Shown: positions 46,045 to 57,298 of the stretch, piece by piece
Position numbering within the stretch: the stretch's first letter is position 1
Layout of the letters: each line of letters starts with the position of its first letter
NCBI RefSeq assembly: GCF_900107745.1
Contig: NZ_FNRO01000001.1
Span: 62,001-126,000 of the forward strand
From: Variovorax sp. YR216
GTDB taxonomy: Bacteria; Pseudomonadota; Gammaproteobacteria; Burkholderiales; Burkholderiaceae_C
Length of the DNA: 64,000 nt
Direction of reading: 5' to 3'
Notes under the pieces: model-generated
What the model saw: the letters and a program-made list of their open reading frames with translations, nothing else
What the model was told of the DNA's origin: nothing
The model's database searches: none
Position numbers and translations under genes: made by a program

Positions 46045-46635
46045 ATGTCGATCGAACGCGAAAGGACGGGCCCCGTGAGCCGACAACGCCACGTCATCAT
46101 GCAAGTCGTCAAGCGCTCCGGCGGATCGACGCATCACGTCGAGTTCGTGATGGACGACAACTTCGCGGAACGCCTGAAGCAACTGCGTTCGCTGGTGCCG
46201 CCGCTCAACTCGCTCAACAAGCAGCGCGATCTGGTGATCGACAAGGTCCGGGTGCGCCTGCCTTCGGCGGTGTGGCGCTACGGCAGCGACATCGACAGCC
46301 AGGTCGACGGCTCGTGCATCGTCATCGCGTCGGAGGGCTACTTCAATTGCGGCGCCAAGGACCGCAAGACGAAGGAAAAGCTGGTGACCTACACCTTCCC
46401 GATCGCGCGCCTGATCGAACTGCACATGGAACGCCCGCCCGGCGAAGTCTTCTACATCCGCGACGGCATCTTCACCAACGACGAGCCGGCGGAATCGGCG
46501 GCGGGCCGTTGGGTGCAGTCCCTGCACGAGCTCGAGGAAATGCAGATGCGTCCGCCCGAGGCCTCGTCCGACTTCGACACCCTGCAAGGTGTACCGCTGC
46601 GCAGCGAGCCTTCGCGCACTGTCAGCCTGAACTGA
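46045..46635 (+). CDS. Hypothetical protein (196 aa)
   Basis: Not recognised. It is a soluble, mixed alpha/beta, mildly acidic protein with no signal peptide or membrane segment. Its clearest blocks are VEFVMDDNFAERLKQLRSLV, IDSQVDGSCIVIASEGYFNC and KLVTYTFPIARLIELHMERP. The start is uncertain: ATG 46045 is used, but GTG 46075 and GTG 45961 are in frame, and the last would put the start codon in the palindrome. The leader is AT-rich, unlike the gene. A strong terminator follows 16 bases after the stop. Confidence 0.72.
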   Translation: MSIERERTGPVSRQRHVIMQVVKRSGGSTHHVEFVMDDNFAERLKQLRSLVPPLNSLNKQRDLVIDKVRVRLPSAVWRYGSDIDSQVDGSCIVIASEGYFNCGAKDRKTKEKLVTYTFPIARLIELHMERPPGEVFYIRDGIFTNDEPAESAAGRWVQSLHELEEMQMRPPEASSDFDTLQGVPLRSEPSRTVSLN

Positions 46636-46651
46636 TCGCAGTCGTTCCCAC

Positions 46652-46685
46652 AAAGTCCCGCACCGGTCGGTGCGGGACTTTTTTC
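46652..46685 (+). terminator. Rho-independent terminator between convergent genes
   Basis: A perfect 12-bp stem AAAGTCCCGCAC / GTGCGGGACTTT (46652-46663 and 46670-46681) with a six-base loop, followed by TTTTTCTTT on the plus strand. It ends the 196-aa gene and may also serve hppA in the opposite direction, although that side has a poor U tract. Confidence 0.9.
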
Positions 46686-46699
46686 TTTCTATCGCACCT

Positions 46700-48895
<2,196 letters not shown>

Positions 48896-49145
48896 GCGTT
48901 GCTTCTCCAGTAGTTCGTCAAACTTGATGGAGACGTAGGCCGGACCCTGTGCGCAACGCGTACGGGTCAGTGCTTCCGTCGCGTTGCTTCCTCGAGGCCC
49001 CGGTGCCTTGACGGCTGGGAACGATTGGCCAACGAGGGCAATTTACAGGCAAATCCGCGGTTCTGTGCGACCGGTCCGTGACATGGAAAGTAAACTTCGG
49101 GTTTTTCCGCATCCCACTAACACTTTCAAACTACGAAGCCAGACC

Positions 49146-49682
49146 ATGTCCCTCGGCAAAGTTTCCCCCGGCAAAGACACTCCCGAAGCCTTCAACGTCG
49201 TCATCGAAATTCCGATGAACGCCGATCCGATCAAGTACGAAGTCGACAAGGAATCGGGCGCGATCTTCGTCGACCGCTTCATGACCACCGCCATGCACTA
49301 CCCGACGAACTACGGCTACGTGCCGCAGACGCTCTCGGGCGACGGCGACCCGGTCGACGTGCTGGTCATCACGCCCTATGCGCTGGTCCCCGGCGTGGTG
49401 GTGCCATGCCGCCCGCTCGGTATCCTGATGATGGAAGACGAAGCAGGCGTCGACGGCAAGGTGCTGGCGGTGCCTACCGATAAGGTGCTGCCCATCTACA
49501 GCCACTGGAAGAAGGTCGAGGACGTCAATCCGATGCGCCTGAAGGCCATCACGCACTTCTTCGAGCACTACAAGGACCTCGAAGCCGGCAAGTGGGTCAA
49601 GGTGCTCGGCTGGGAAGGCGTCGATGCCGCGAAGAAGGAAATCGTGGACGGCATCGCGAACTACAAGAAAGAGTCGAAGTAA
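49146..49682 (+). CDS. ppa: Inorganic pyrophosphatase (family I, soluble)
   Basis: A 178-aa cytosolic enzyme hydrolysing PPi. The signature [13 protein letters not shown] (metal-binding Asp triad) is preceded by [33 protein letters not shown] and [20 protein letters not shown] are also typical. It is divergent from hppA, with 250 bases between that hold the promoters, and ends at a strong terminator. Confidence 0.97.
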   Translation: MSLGKVSPGKDTPEAFNVVIEIPMNADPIKYEVDKESGAIFVDRFMTTAMHYPTNYGYVPQTLSGDGDPVDVLVITPYALVPGVVVPCRPLGILMMEDEAGVDGKVLAVPTDKVLPIYSHWKKVEDVNPMRLKAITHFFEHYKDLEAGKWVKVLGWEGVDAAKKEIVDGIANYKKESK

Positions 49683-49710
49683 GTTTCGGCGCCGGAAGTT
49701 TTCGGGAAGA

Positions 49711-49745
49711 GCGCCTCGCGGTATCTGCCGCGAGGCGCTTTTTCA
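49711..49745 (+). terminator. Rho-independent terminator of ppa
   Basis: AGCGCCTCGCGG (49711-49722) pairs perfectly with CCGCGAGGCGCT (49729-49740), with loop TATCTG, followed by TTTT. It lies 28 bases past the ppa stop. Confidence 0.9.
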
Positions 49746-49763
49746 TTTGGACGCCTCGCGGTC

Positions 49764-49777
49764 TTGACGTGGATCAA
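49764..49777 (+). promoter_or_regulatory. FNR/Anr box upstream of ccoI
   Basis: TTGAC-GTGG-ATCAA, one mismatch to TTGAT-N4-ATCAA. Its centre (49770.5) is 41.5 bases upstream of the A of the ccoI ATG, with a TAGCCT -10-like hexamer at 49800-49805. Confidence 0.75.
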
Positions 49778-49811
49778 AGCCGCGGCGAAGGCGCGTCGCT
49801 AGCCTTGTCGC

Positions 49812-52148
49812 ATGCAAGCTGCGCTCGCGCACGGCCCGGCCGCGCGTTCCTTCCACGATGCTCCCGATCAGTCGGCAACGCAGCCCGACTGGTCGCTGCT
49901 CGACGATCCCGCCGAGTGGCCGGTGTTCGGCCGCCTGCTCGATGGCGACGAGGCGGGCGGTCGATGGGAATCGCAGGTGGTCGTCGAGGGCATGCATTGC
50001 GCGGCGTGTGCGCTTTCGGTCGAAGAGGCCGTGGGTCGCATTCCCGGTGTCGAGCGCGTGGAGGTGAACGCGGCCAGCCATCGGGCGCGCATCGTCTGGT
50101 CTGCCGCCGCCGTCAAGCCGTCGCGCTGGTTCGAAGCATCGGCCGTCGCCGGCTACGCGCTGGTACCGGCGGGCGATGTATCCGCACGTGGTAGACGCTC
50201 CCGCGAAGCCCGGCTAGCGCTCTGGCGCTGGCTTGTCGCGGGCTTCTGCATGATGCAGGTGATGATGTATGCCTATCCCGCGTACATCGCGCAGCCCGGC
50301 GACATGTCGGCCGATGCGGCCCAGCTCCTGCGATGGGCTTCCTGGGTGCTTACGCTGCCTGTGATGCTGTTCTCCTGCGGGCCGTTCTTCCGCAGCGCCT
50401 GGCGTGATTTGCGCGCGCGCCGCATCGGCATGGACCTGCCGGTGTCGCTCGGCATCGCGATCGCCTTCGTCGTGAGCACCGCCGCGACCTTCGACGCCGG
50501 GGGCGCGCTCGGCCACGAGGTGTATTTCGATTCGCTCACGATGTTCGTGTTCTTCCTGCTCACCGGCCGTTGGCTGGAGACGCGGCTGCGCGACCGTACT
50601 GCCGGCGCGCTCGAAGCGCTGATGAACCGGCTGCCGGACAGTGTCGAGCGTCTCGGCGAAGGCGGCGTCTTCAGGCGTGTTTCGGTTCGCCGGCTGGCCG
50701 TGGGCGACGTGATTCGTGTGTTGCCGGGAGAGGCTTTCCCTGCGGATGGTGTCGTGATCGCAGGAGACACCACCGCCGACGAAGCATTGCTGACCGGCGA
50801 ATCGCGCCCCGTGCCGCGCCCTTGCGGGGACCGGGTGCTGGCGGGCAGCCACAACATCGCGTCGGCGGTAAGGGTGCGGATCGAATCGATCGGGCAGGGC
50901 ACGCGCTTCGCGCAGATCGTCGCACTGATGGAAAGTGCCTCGTTGCAGAAGCCGCGCCTGGCACAGTTGGCCGATCGCGCCGCGCGGCCTTTCCTGTTCG
51001 CGGTTCTTGTGGCGGCGGCGCTCGCGGCGGCATTGTGGTGGCACATCGATTCGGGCAAGGCGCTGATGGTGGCGGTCTCGGTGTTGATCGTCACATGCCC
51101 TTGTGCGCTGTCGCTGGCGACGCCCGCGGCGATGCTCGCGAGCGCTGGCTCGCTCGCCCGTCACGGCGTGATGGTGCACAACCTGCAGGCGCTCGAGACG
51201 CTGGCTTCGGCCGACACCGTGGTGTTCGACAAGACCGGAACGCTCACGCGCGACGTGCCGCGATTGGAGCGCGTCTATTGCCGCAAGGGACTGCGGCCCG
51301 GCGATGCGGTCGAGCTTGCCGCTGCATTGGCTGCGCAGTCGCTGCATCCGGCGTCGCGCGCGCTGGTGAATGCGTGGAACGGGCAGTTCCGCTCACCGCC
51401 GTCGTGGGAACTGGTGGAAGGGAAGGAATACGCCGGAGAGGGGATCGCCGGCCTCCTGCGTCGCCGGGGCGACGCAGGAGGCAAGGTGCGAGTCGCCCGG
51501 CTGGGCGCAGCGGCCTTCTGCGGCGTCGAGTCCTTGCAGTCGGGTGCGATGCAGGTCCATCTCGCGGATGAGGACGGCTGGGTCGCCAGCTTCGTTCTGG
51601 CCGAGGATCTGCGCGCGGATGCCGCATCGGCCGTGGCCGATCTGGAGGCGCAAGGCCTGTCGGTGCAGCTTCTGTCAGGCGATCGCGACACGGCGGCCAA
51701 GGAGGTCGCGCAGCGCGCGGGCATCCGCGATGCGCACGGCGATTGCCTCCCGGAAGAGAAGCTTCGTGTCATGCGGCAATGGCAGGCGCAGGGTCATCGC
51801 GTCGTGATGGTCGGCGATGGCCTCAACGATGGCCCGGTGATCGCGCAGGCCGATGCGTCCTTCGCATTCGGGCACGCGGTGCCCCTGACCCAGGCACGCG
51901 CGGATTTCATCGTGATGGGCGGCGAGCTCTCGGCCATCGTGCGGACGATCGCCCAGGCGAAGCGCACCTTGCGGGTGGTGCGGCAGAACCTCTGGTGGGC
52001 TGGCGGCTACAACGCGTTGTGCGTGCCGCTGGCGCTGGCGGGTTGGCTCCCGCCTTGGCTCGCAGGGCTCGGCATGGCGGCCAGCTCGCTGTTCGTGGTG
52101 CTCAACGCGGCGCGACTCGCGCATGTCGCGCCGCAGCCCGGCGCCTGA
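49812..52148 (+). CDS. ccoI: Copper-transporting P1B ATPase CcoI (cbb3 oxidase assembly)
   Basis: A 778-aa P-type ATPase supplying copper for the CcoN active site. The N-terminal metal-binding domain has GMHCAAC (Cys63, Cys66). The membrane metal site is CPC at residues 429-431 in VTCPCALSLATP, the phosphorylated Asp473 is in DKTGTLT, TGES is in LLTGESRPVP, and the hinge is GDGLNDGPVIAQADASFA. Cbb3-type CcoI/FixI proteins share this layout. It is followed by ccoS 5 bases later. An FNR box precedes it. Confidence 0.93.
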   Translation: MQAALAHGPAARSFHDAPDQSATQPDWSLLDDPAEWPVFGRLLDGDEAGGRWESQVVVEGMHCAACALSVEEAVGRIPGVERVEVNAASHRARIVWSAAAVKPSRWFEASAVAGYALVPAGDVSARGRRSREARLALWRWLVAGFCMMQVMMYAYPAYIAQPGDMSADAAQLLRWASWVLTLPVMLFSCGPFFRSAWRDLRARRIGMDLPVSLGIAIAFVVSTAATFDAGGALGHEVYFDSLTMFVFFLLTGRWLETRLRDRTAGALEALMNRLPDSVERLGEGGVFRRVSVRRLAVGDVIRVLPGEAFPADGVVIAGDTTADEALLTGESRPVPRPCGDRVLAGSHNIASAVRVRIESIGQGTRFAQIVALMESASLQKPRLAQLADRAARPFLFAVLVAAALAAALWWHIDSGKALMVAVSVLIVTCPCALSLATPAAMLASAGSLARHGVMVHNLQALETLASADTVVFDKTGTLTRDVPRLERVYCRKGLRPGDAVELAAALAAQSLHPASRALVNAWNGQFRSPPSWELVEGKEYAGEGIAGLLRRRGDAGGKVRVARLGAAAFCGVESLQSGAMQVHLADEDGWVASFVLAEDLRADAASAVADLEAQGLSVQLLSGDRDTAAKEVAQRAGIRDAHGDCLPEEKLRVMRQWQAQGHRVVMVGDGLNDGPVIAQADASFAFGHAVPLTQARADFIVMGGELSAIVRTIAQAKRTLRVVRQNLWWAGGYNALCVPLALAGWLPPWLAGLGMAASSLFVVLNAARLAHVAPQPGA

Positions 52149-52153
52149 TCCCG

Positions 52154-52291
52154 ATGGACATTCTCTTTCTGCTCATCCCGTTCTCCGTGGTGCTCGTGCT
52201 GATGATCCTCGGCGGGCTCTGGTGGGCGGTGCACTGTGGTCAGTTCGACAACGTCGACCACGAGGGCGAGCGCATTCTGCGCAACGATTGA
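52154..52291 (+). CDS. ccoS: Cbb3 oxidase maturation protein CcoS
   Basis: A 45-aa protein with a single transmembrane segment (about residues 4-25) followed by [20 protein letters not shown], matching the FDD-x-EGE-like CcoS tail. CcoS is needed for insertion of cofactors into cbb3 oxidase. It directly follows ccoI. Its TGA stop (52289-52291) lies inside the FNR box that serves ccoN. Confidence 0.92.
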   Translation: MDILFLLIPFSVVLVLMILGGLWWAVHCGQFDNVDHEGERILRND

Positions 52292-52301
52292 TCTGCATCA
52301 A
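52288..52301 (+). promoter_or_regulatory. FNR/Anr box upstream of ccoNOQP
   Basis: TTGAT-CTGC-ATCAA, a perfect match to the FNR consensus, overlapping the ccoS stop codon. A class II start would fall near 52336, about 30 bases before ccoN. Confidence 0.9.
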
Positions 52302-52367
52302 TTTCGCTCTTGCGAGCCACTTGGAAACTCGGACGAGTTCCATAAGAGTTTCAAGAACAGAGGTCCG

Positions 52368-53810
52368 ATGATGCAATCTCCGAATCCACCCGCAGCGGTC
52401 TACAGCGATACCGCGGTGCGGCAGTTCGCCATCATGTCGGTGGTCTGGGGTGTGGTGGGCATGCTCGTCGGCGTGGTCATTGCCTCGCAGCTGGCGTGGC
52501 CCGAGCTCAACTTCGGCATCCCGTGGCTCAGCTACGGCCGGCTGCGTCCGCTGCACACCAATGCGGTGATCTTCGCGTTCGGCGGATGCGCGCTGATGGC
52601 GACGAGCTTCCACGTGGTGCAGCGCACCTGTCAGGTCCGGCTCTTTGCACCGGCCCTGGCCTCCTTCGTGTTCTGGGGCTGGCAGGCGGTGATCGTGGCC
52701 GCCGCCATCAGCCTGCCGCTGGGCTACACCAGCGGCAAGGAATACGCCGAGCTCGAATGGCCGATCGACATCCTGATCGCGGTGGTGTGGGTGGCCTATG
52801 CGATCGTGTTCTTCGGCACGATCGGGATCCGCAAGGTGAGGCACATCTACGTGGCCAACTGGTTCTACGGTGCGTTCATCATCGCGGTCGCCTTGCTGCA
52901 CATCGTCAACAGCGCGGCCGTTCCCGCCGGCTGGATGAAGAGCTACTCGGCCTACGCCGGCGTGCAGGACGCGATGGTGCAGTGGTGGTACGGCCACAAC
53001 GCGGTGGGCTTCTTCCTGACCGCGGGCTTCCTCGGGATGATGTACTACTACATCCCCAAGCAGGCGGGCCGGCCGGTGTATTCGTACCGGCTGTCGATCG
53101 TGCACTTCTGGGCGCTCATCTTCACCTACATGTGGGCGGGCCCGCACCATCTGCACTACACCGCGCTGCCCGACTGGACGCAATCGATCGGCATGGTGTT
53201 CTCGCTGATCCTGCTCGCGCCGAGCTGGGGCGGGATGATCAACGGGATCATGACGCTCTCGGGCGCATGGCACAAGCTGCGCACCGACCCGATCATCCGC
53301 TTCCTGATCGTGGCGCTGTCGTTCTACGGCATGGCGACCTTCGAGGGCCCGATGATGTCGGTGAAGACGGTGAACGCGCTGTCGCACTACACCGACTGGA
53401 CCATCGGCCACGTGCACGCCGGCGCGCTCGGCTGGGTCGGCCTCATCACGATGGGATCGCTCTACTATCTGATCCCGCGCCTGTACAACCGCACCGAGAT
53501 GTACAGCATGAAGGCGATCGAGCTGCATTTCTGGATGTCGACCGTAGGCATCGTGCTCTACATCGCCGCGATGTGGATCGCCGGCGTGATGCAGGGGCTG
53601 ATGTGGCGCTCCATCAATCCCGACGGCACGCTCACCTACACCTTCGTCGAAGGCGTGAAGGCCACCTATCCCTACTACGTGGTGCGCCTGATCGGCGGCG
53701 TGCTGTATCTCGCCGGCATGCTGGTGATGGCGTGGAACGTCGTGATGACGATCGGCGCAGGCCATTCGGTGCGGGCTCGCATCCCCCTGCCTGCTGCGGC
53801 CCATGCCTGA
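52368..53810 (+). CDS. ccoN: Cytochrome cbb3 oxidase subunit I
   Basis: A 480-aa haem-copper oxidase catalytic subunit with about 12 transmembrane helices. Haem and CuB ligands are visible: [24 protein letters not shown] (with the Tyr-His region), [11 protein letters not shown] (the HH pair) and [27 protein letters not shown] is typical of CcoN. Two ATG codons at 52368 and 52371 are possible. It is the first gene of ccoNOQP, behind a perfect FNR box. Confidence 0.97.
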   Translation: MMQSPNPPAAVYSDTAVRQFAIMSVVWGVVGMLVGVVIASQLAWPELNFGIPWLSYGRLRPLHTNAVIFAFGGCALMATSFHVVQRTCQVRLFAPALASFVFWGWQAVIVAAAISLPLGYTSGKEYAELEWPIDILIAVVWVAYAIVFFGTIGIRKVRHIYVANWFYGAFIIAVALLHIVNSAAVPAGWMKSYSAYAGVQDAMVQWWYGHNAVGFFLTAGFLGMMYYYIPKQAGRPVYSYRLSIVHFWALIFTYMWAGPHHLHYTALPDWTQSIGMVFSLILLAPSWGGMINGIMTLSGAWHKLRTDPIIRFLIVALSFYGMATFEGPMMSVKTVNALSHYTDWTIGHVHAGALGWVGLITMGSLYYLIPRLYNRTEMYSMKAIELHFWMSTVGIVLYIAAMWIAGVMQGLMWRSINPDGTLTYTFVEGVKATYPYYVVRLIGGVLYLAGMLVMAWNVVMTIGAGHSVRARIPLPAAAHA

Positions 53811-53829
53811 AGGAATCGAGGAAAGAACA

Positions 53830-54459
53830 ATGAGCTCCCGCACCCCCGAACCCTCCACCTTCTCGCATCAGAAGATCGAGACCAACAACTTCCTGATGAT
53901 CGTGCTGATCCTCCTGGTCGTCGCCGTCGGCGGCCTGGTGGAAATCGTTCCGCTCTTCTTCCAGAAGTCGACCACCGAGCCGATCACCGGCCTCACGCCG
54001 CCCACTGCACTGCAGGTGCTCGGCCGCGACGTGTACGTGCGCGAGGGTTGCTACAACTGTCACTCGCAGATGATCCGACCGTTCCGCGCGGAGACGCTGC
54101 GCTACGGCCACTACTCGGTGGCAGGTGAATTCGTCTACGACCATCCCTTCCAGTGGGGCAGCAAGCGCACGGGCCCCGACCTGCAGCGCGTGGGCGGCCG
54201 CTACAGCGACGAGTGGCACCGCATCCACCTGAACAACCCGCGCGACGTAGTGCCCGAATCGAACATGCCCGCGTACCCGTGGCTCGAGAAGACGCAGGTC
54301 ACGCCGTCCGATGCCGCGGACCACATGCGCGCCTTGCGCCGGGTCGGCGTGCCGTTCACCGACGAGCAGATCGCCGCCGCGCCGGGCGAGGTCAAGGGCA
54401 AGACAGAACTGGATGCGCTGGTGGCGTATCTGCAATCGCTGGGCCTCGCGCTCAAGTGA
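53830..54459 (+). CDS. ccoO: Cytochrome cbb3 oxidase subunit II (mono-haem c)
   Basis: A 209-aa membrane-anchored cytochrome c. One transmembrane anchor lies at about residues 20-42 ([20 protein letters not shown]). The haem-binding CYNCH is at residues 74-78 in [17 protein letters not shown], and the axial Met is in [12 protein letters not shown]. It accepts electrons from CcoP and passes them to CcoN. The ATG at 53830 follows GGAATCGAGGAAAG. Confidence 0.96.
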   Translation: MSSRTPEPSTFSHQKIETNNFLMIVLILLVVAVGGLVEIVPLFFQKSTTEPITGLTPPTALQVLGRDVYVREGCYNCHSQMIRPFRAETLRYGHYSVAGEFVYDHPFQWGSKRTGPDLQRVGGRYSDEWHRIHLNNPRDVVPESNMPAYPWLEKTQVTPSDAADHMRALRRVGVPFTDEQIAAAPGEVKGKTELDALVAYLQSLGLALK

Positions 54460-54470
54460 AAGGGCACACG

Positions 54471-54614
54471 ATGGACTTCGACGTCACCACCTTGCGCATC
54501 GCAGCCACGCTGGCTTCTTTCGCGACCTTCATTGGCATCCTCGTGTGGGCCTATTCGCGCCGCCGCGCCGCGGCCTTCGAGGCCGCGGCCCGCTTGCCCT
54601 TCGAGCAGGACTGA
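54471..54614 (+). CDS. ccoQ: Cytochrome cbb3 oxidase subunit IV, CcoQ
   Basis: A 47-aa protein with one transmembrane helix (about residues 8-28, LRIAATLASFATFIGILVWA) and a basic then acidic C terminus (YSRRRAAAFEAAARLPF). Size, topology and position between ccoO and ccoP identify CcoQ (FixQ), which stabilises the complex. ccoP starts 4 bases after its stop. Confidence 0.93.
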   Translation: MDFDVTTLRIAATLASFATFIGILVWAYSRRRAAAFEAAARLPFEQD

Positions 54615-54618
54615 CACC

Positions 54619-55542
54619 ATGAGCGATTTCATTCACGATTTCTGGTCGCACTACGTCGCGATCGCCACCGTCGCAAGCATCGTTGCGTGCCTGCTGCTTC
54701 TGTGGATCACCGCACGCGCCAAGACGCCGGCCAGCGAAGACAACACCACCGGCCACGTCTGGGACGAGGACCTGCGCGAGATGAACAACCCGATGCCGCG
54801 CTGGTGGGTGGGCCTGTTCGTGCTGACCATCGTCTTCGGGCTGGGCTACCTCTTCGTCTTCCCGGGGCTGGGGAGCTACAAGGGCCGGCTCGAATGGAGC
54901 ACCGATGGCGAATACACCAAGGACCTCGCGAAGGCCAACCGCGAACTCGAGCCGGTCTATGCCGCCTATACGGCACTGCCGGTGGAGAAGGTCGCGACGG
55001 ATCCGGGGGCGATGGCCATCGGCGAGCGCCTCTTCCTCAATAACTGCGCGCAGTGCCATGGCTCCGATGCGCGCGGCGGCAAGGGTTTTCCGAACCTCAC
55101 GGACAACGACTGGCTGCATGGCGGCACGCCCGAGAAGATCAAGGAATCGATCACGCTCGGCCGCATCGGCGTGATGCCGCCGATGGCCGAGGCGGTCGGC
55201 ACGCCGGAGGATGTGAAGAACCTCGCCAACTACGTGCTGAGTCTCTCGGGCAGTCCGCACGACTCGGTGCGCGCCGGGCTCGGAAAGAGCAAGTTCACCG
55301 TCTGTGCGTCCTGCCATGGCATCGGCGGCGTTGGCAACACGGCGGTGGGTGCGCCCAACCTGTCGGACCGGATCTGGCTGCACGGCTACGGTCTGGAAGC
55401 GATCATCCAGATGATCAACACCGGCAAGACCAACCAGATGCCGGCGCAGCAGGGCCGCCTGACGGAGGCGCAGATCCATGTGCTGACCGCCTACGTGTGG
55501 GGGTTGTCGAACGGCAAGTCCCCTGTTGCCGGCGCACCCTGA
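54619..55542 (+). CDS. ccoP: Cytochrome cbb3 oxidase subunit III (di-haem c)
   Basis: A 307-aa membrane-anchored di-haem cytochrome c. There are two N-terminal transmembrane segments (about residues 9-31 and 62-82), with MNNPMPRWWVGLF between, typical of CcoP. The haem sites are CAQCH (143-147) and CASCH (229-233), with axial Met candidates in GVMPPMAEA and TNQMPAQQGRL. It is the electron entry point of the oxidase. The last gene of ccoNOQP; ccoG follows. Confidence 0.97.
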   Translation: MSDFIHDFWSHYVAIATVASIVACLLLLWITARAKTPASEDNTTGHVWDEDLREMNNPMPRWWVGLFVLTIVFGLGYLFVFPGLGSYKGRLEWSTDGEYTKDLAKANRELEPVYAAYTALPVEKVATDPGAMAIGERLFLNNCAQCHGSDARGGKGFPNLTDNDWLHGGTPEKIKESITLGRIGVMPPMAEAVGTPEDVKNLANYVLSLSGSPHDSVRAGLGKSKFTVCASCHGIGGVGNTAVGAPNLSDRIWLHGYGLEAIIQMINTGKTNQMPAQQGRLTEAQIHVLTAYVWGLSNGKSPVAGAP

Positions 55543-55552
55543 GGACTTCGAC

Positions 55553-56980
55553 GTGCCGGACTCCGTGCCGAGACCGCGCCGCGTGATCCCGATCGCGGCG
55601 GCCGAGAAGAACGTGGGCCTCTACGAGGCCCACAAGAAGGTCTACCCGCGCTCCATCGACGGTGTCTTCGCGCGCTGGCGCTGGGTGATGGTGTTCGCAA
55701 CCCAGCTCGTCTTCTACGGCATGCCGTGGCTCGAATGGGGGCAGCGGCAAGCGGTGCTTTTCGACCTGGCTTCGCGCCGCTTCTACATCTTCGGGCTCGT
55801 GCTGTACCCGCAGGACCTGATCTACCTGACCGGGCTGCTGGTCATCTCTGCGCTCTCGCTGTTCCTGTTCACCGCGGTGGCCGGGCGCCTCTGGTGCGGC
55901 TACACCTGTCCGCAGACGGTCTATTCGGAGATCTTCCTGTGGATCGAGCAGAAGATCGAAGGCAACCGCACCGCGCGCATGCGGCTGGACGACGGCGACC
56001 TGTCGATCGAAAAGCTGGTCAAGAAGTGGTTCAAGCACGTGGTGTGGCTCGGCATTGCGCTGTGGACCGGCTTCAGCTTCGTCGGCTATTTCACGCCGAT
56101 CCGCGATCTGGGCATGGCCTTCCTGCAGACGCGCATGACCGGCTGGGAAGTCTTCTGGGTGCTGTTCTACGGCTTCGCCACCTACGGCAATGCCGGCTTC
56201 ATGCGCGAGCAGGTCTGCAAGTACATGTGCCCGTACGCGCGCTTCCAGAGTGCGATGTTCGATCGCGACACGTTGATCGTGAGCTATGACGCCGGCCGCG
56301 GCGAGCCTCGCGGCGTGCGGGCCAAGGGCACGGATGCCCGCGCGCTGGGGCAGGGCGACTGCATCGACTGCTCGCTGTGCGTGCAGGTGTGCCCGACCGG
56401 CATCGACATCCGTCAGGGACTGCAATACGAATGCATCGGCTGCGGCCTTTGCGTGGACGCCTGCAACACGGTGATGGACAAACTCGCCTCGCCGCGCGGG
56501 TTGATCCGCTACGCCACGCAGAACGGCATGGCGGGGAACTGGTCACCGCGGCAGGTACTGCGGCGCGTGCTGCGACCGCGGGTGCTGATCTACAGCGGCG
56601 TCCTCGTCGCGCTCAGCATCGGCCTGCTGGCCAGCCTGGTCACGCGCACGCCGCTCAAGGTGGACGTGGTGCGCGACCGCGGCACCCTGGCACGCATCGC
56701 CGAAGGTGGGCGCATCGAAAACGTGTACCGCCTGCAGCTCATGAACGCGACCGAAAAGACGCAGCACTACCTCATCGAGGCGCGCGGCCTCGAGGGATTG
56801 CATGCCTTGCCCGAGCAGCCTGTGGAAGTCGGGCCTGCGCAATCGCGCTGGGTTGCGGTCCGCCTGCAACTGCCGTATGGCTCCGCGGAGCCAGGCTCGC
56901 ATCCGGTCTATTTCGATGTGCGCGCGGCCGAGGGCGCAGCGCAGGTGTCCGAGAAGGCCACCTTCATGGTTCCCCGGTGA
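55553..56980 (+). CDS. ccoG: Cbb3 oxidase accessory ferredoxin-type protein CcoG
   Basis: A 475-aa membrane protein with about five transmembrane segments and two 4Fe-4S motifs (CIDCSLCVQVCPTGIDI and CIGCGLCVDACNTVMD), plus GYTCPQTVYSEIF and QVCKYMCPYARFQ. In Rhodobacter CcoG reduces Cu(II) for cbb3 assembly. The GTG at 55553 is chosen: GAGGA at 55541-55545 gives 7-base spacing; the alternative TTG at 55526 lies inside ccoP without a ribosome site. The C-terminal Ig-like periplasmic domain covers about residues 350-475. Confidence 0.94.
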   Translation: MPDSVPRPRRVIPIAAAEKNVGLYEAHKKVYPRSIDGVFARWRWVMVFATQLVFYGMPWLEWGQRQAVLFDLASRRFYIFGLVLYPQDLIYLTGLLVISALSLFLFTAVAGRLWCGYTCPQTVYSEIFLWIEQKIEGNRTARMRLDDGDLSIEKLVKKWFKHVVWLGIALWTGFSFVGYFTPIRDLGMAFLQTRMTGWEVFWVLFYGFATYGNAGFMREQVCKYMCPYARFQSAMFDRDTLIVSYDAGRGEPRGVRAKGTDARALGQGDCIDCSLCVQVCPTGIDIRQGLQYECIGCGLCVDACNTVMDKLASPRGLIRYATQNGMAGNWSPRQVLRRVLRPRVLIYSGVLVALSIGLLASLVTRTPLKVDVVRDRGTLARIAEGGRIENVYRLQLMNATEKTQHYLIEARGLEGLHALPEQPVEVGPAQSRWVAVRLQLPYGSAEPGSHPVYFDVRAAEGAAQVSEKATFMVPR

Positions 56981-57000
56981 TGCCGGTCAAGGAGATGTCG

Positions 57001-57279
57001 ATGAACGCAACGAAGACGAACGAAGTGACCCGGACCGAACCCTGGTGGCGCTTCCCTCTGCTGTGGATGGTCCTGGCCGGCCCGGCGGTGGTGGTGGTGG
57101 CGAGTTTCGTGACCCTGTGGCTCGCCATGCGCTCGCCGGACCCCGTGATTGCGGAGGACTACTACCGGCAAGGCATCGAGATCAACAAGACGCTGGCCGA
57201 CAAGAAGCTGATGCCGGCGCTAACCGGCCGCAACCACGCGGCAACTCCGGCGGATGACGTGCCGGCGCCGAAGCGCTGA
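57001..57279 (+). CDS. ccoH: Cbb3 oxidase assembly protein CcoH (FixH)
   Basis: A 92-aa protein, one transmembrane helix (about residues 18-42) preceded by EPWWRFPLLWMVLAGPAVVV. The motif AEDYYRQGIEINKTLADKK is the FixH signature. CcoH interacts with CcoN during late assembly. The ATG at 57001 has AAGGAG 6 bases upstream; an in-frame ATG at 56980, overlapping the ccoG stop, is the alternative. It is convergent with fnr, 19 bases apart. Confidence 0.9.
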   Translation: MNATKTNEVTRTEPWWRFPLLWMVLAGPAVVVVASFVTLWLAMRSPDPVIAEDYYRQGIEINKTLADKKLMPALTGRNHAATPADDVPAPKR

Positions 57280-57298
57280 CAAATGCTGGCAGATGGAA

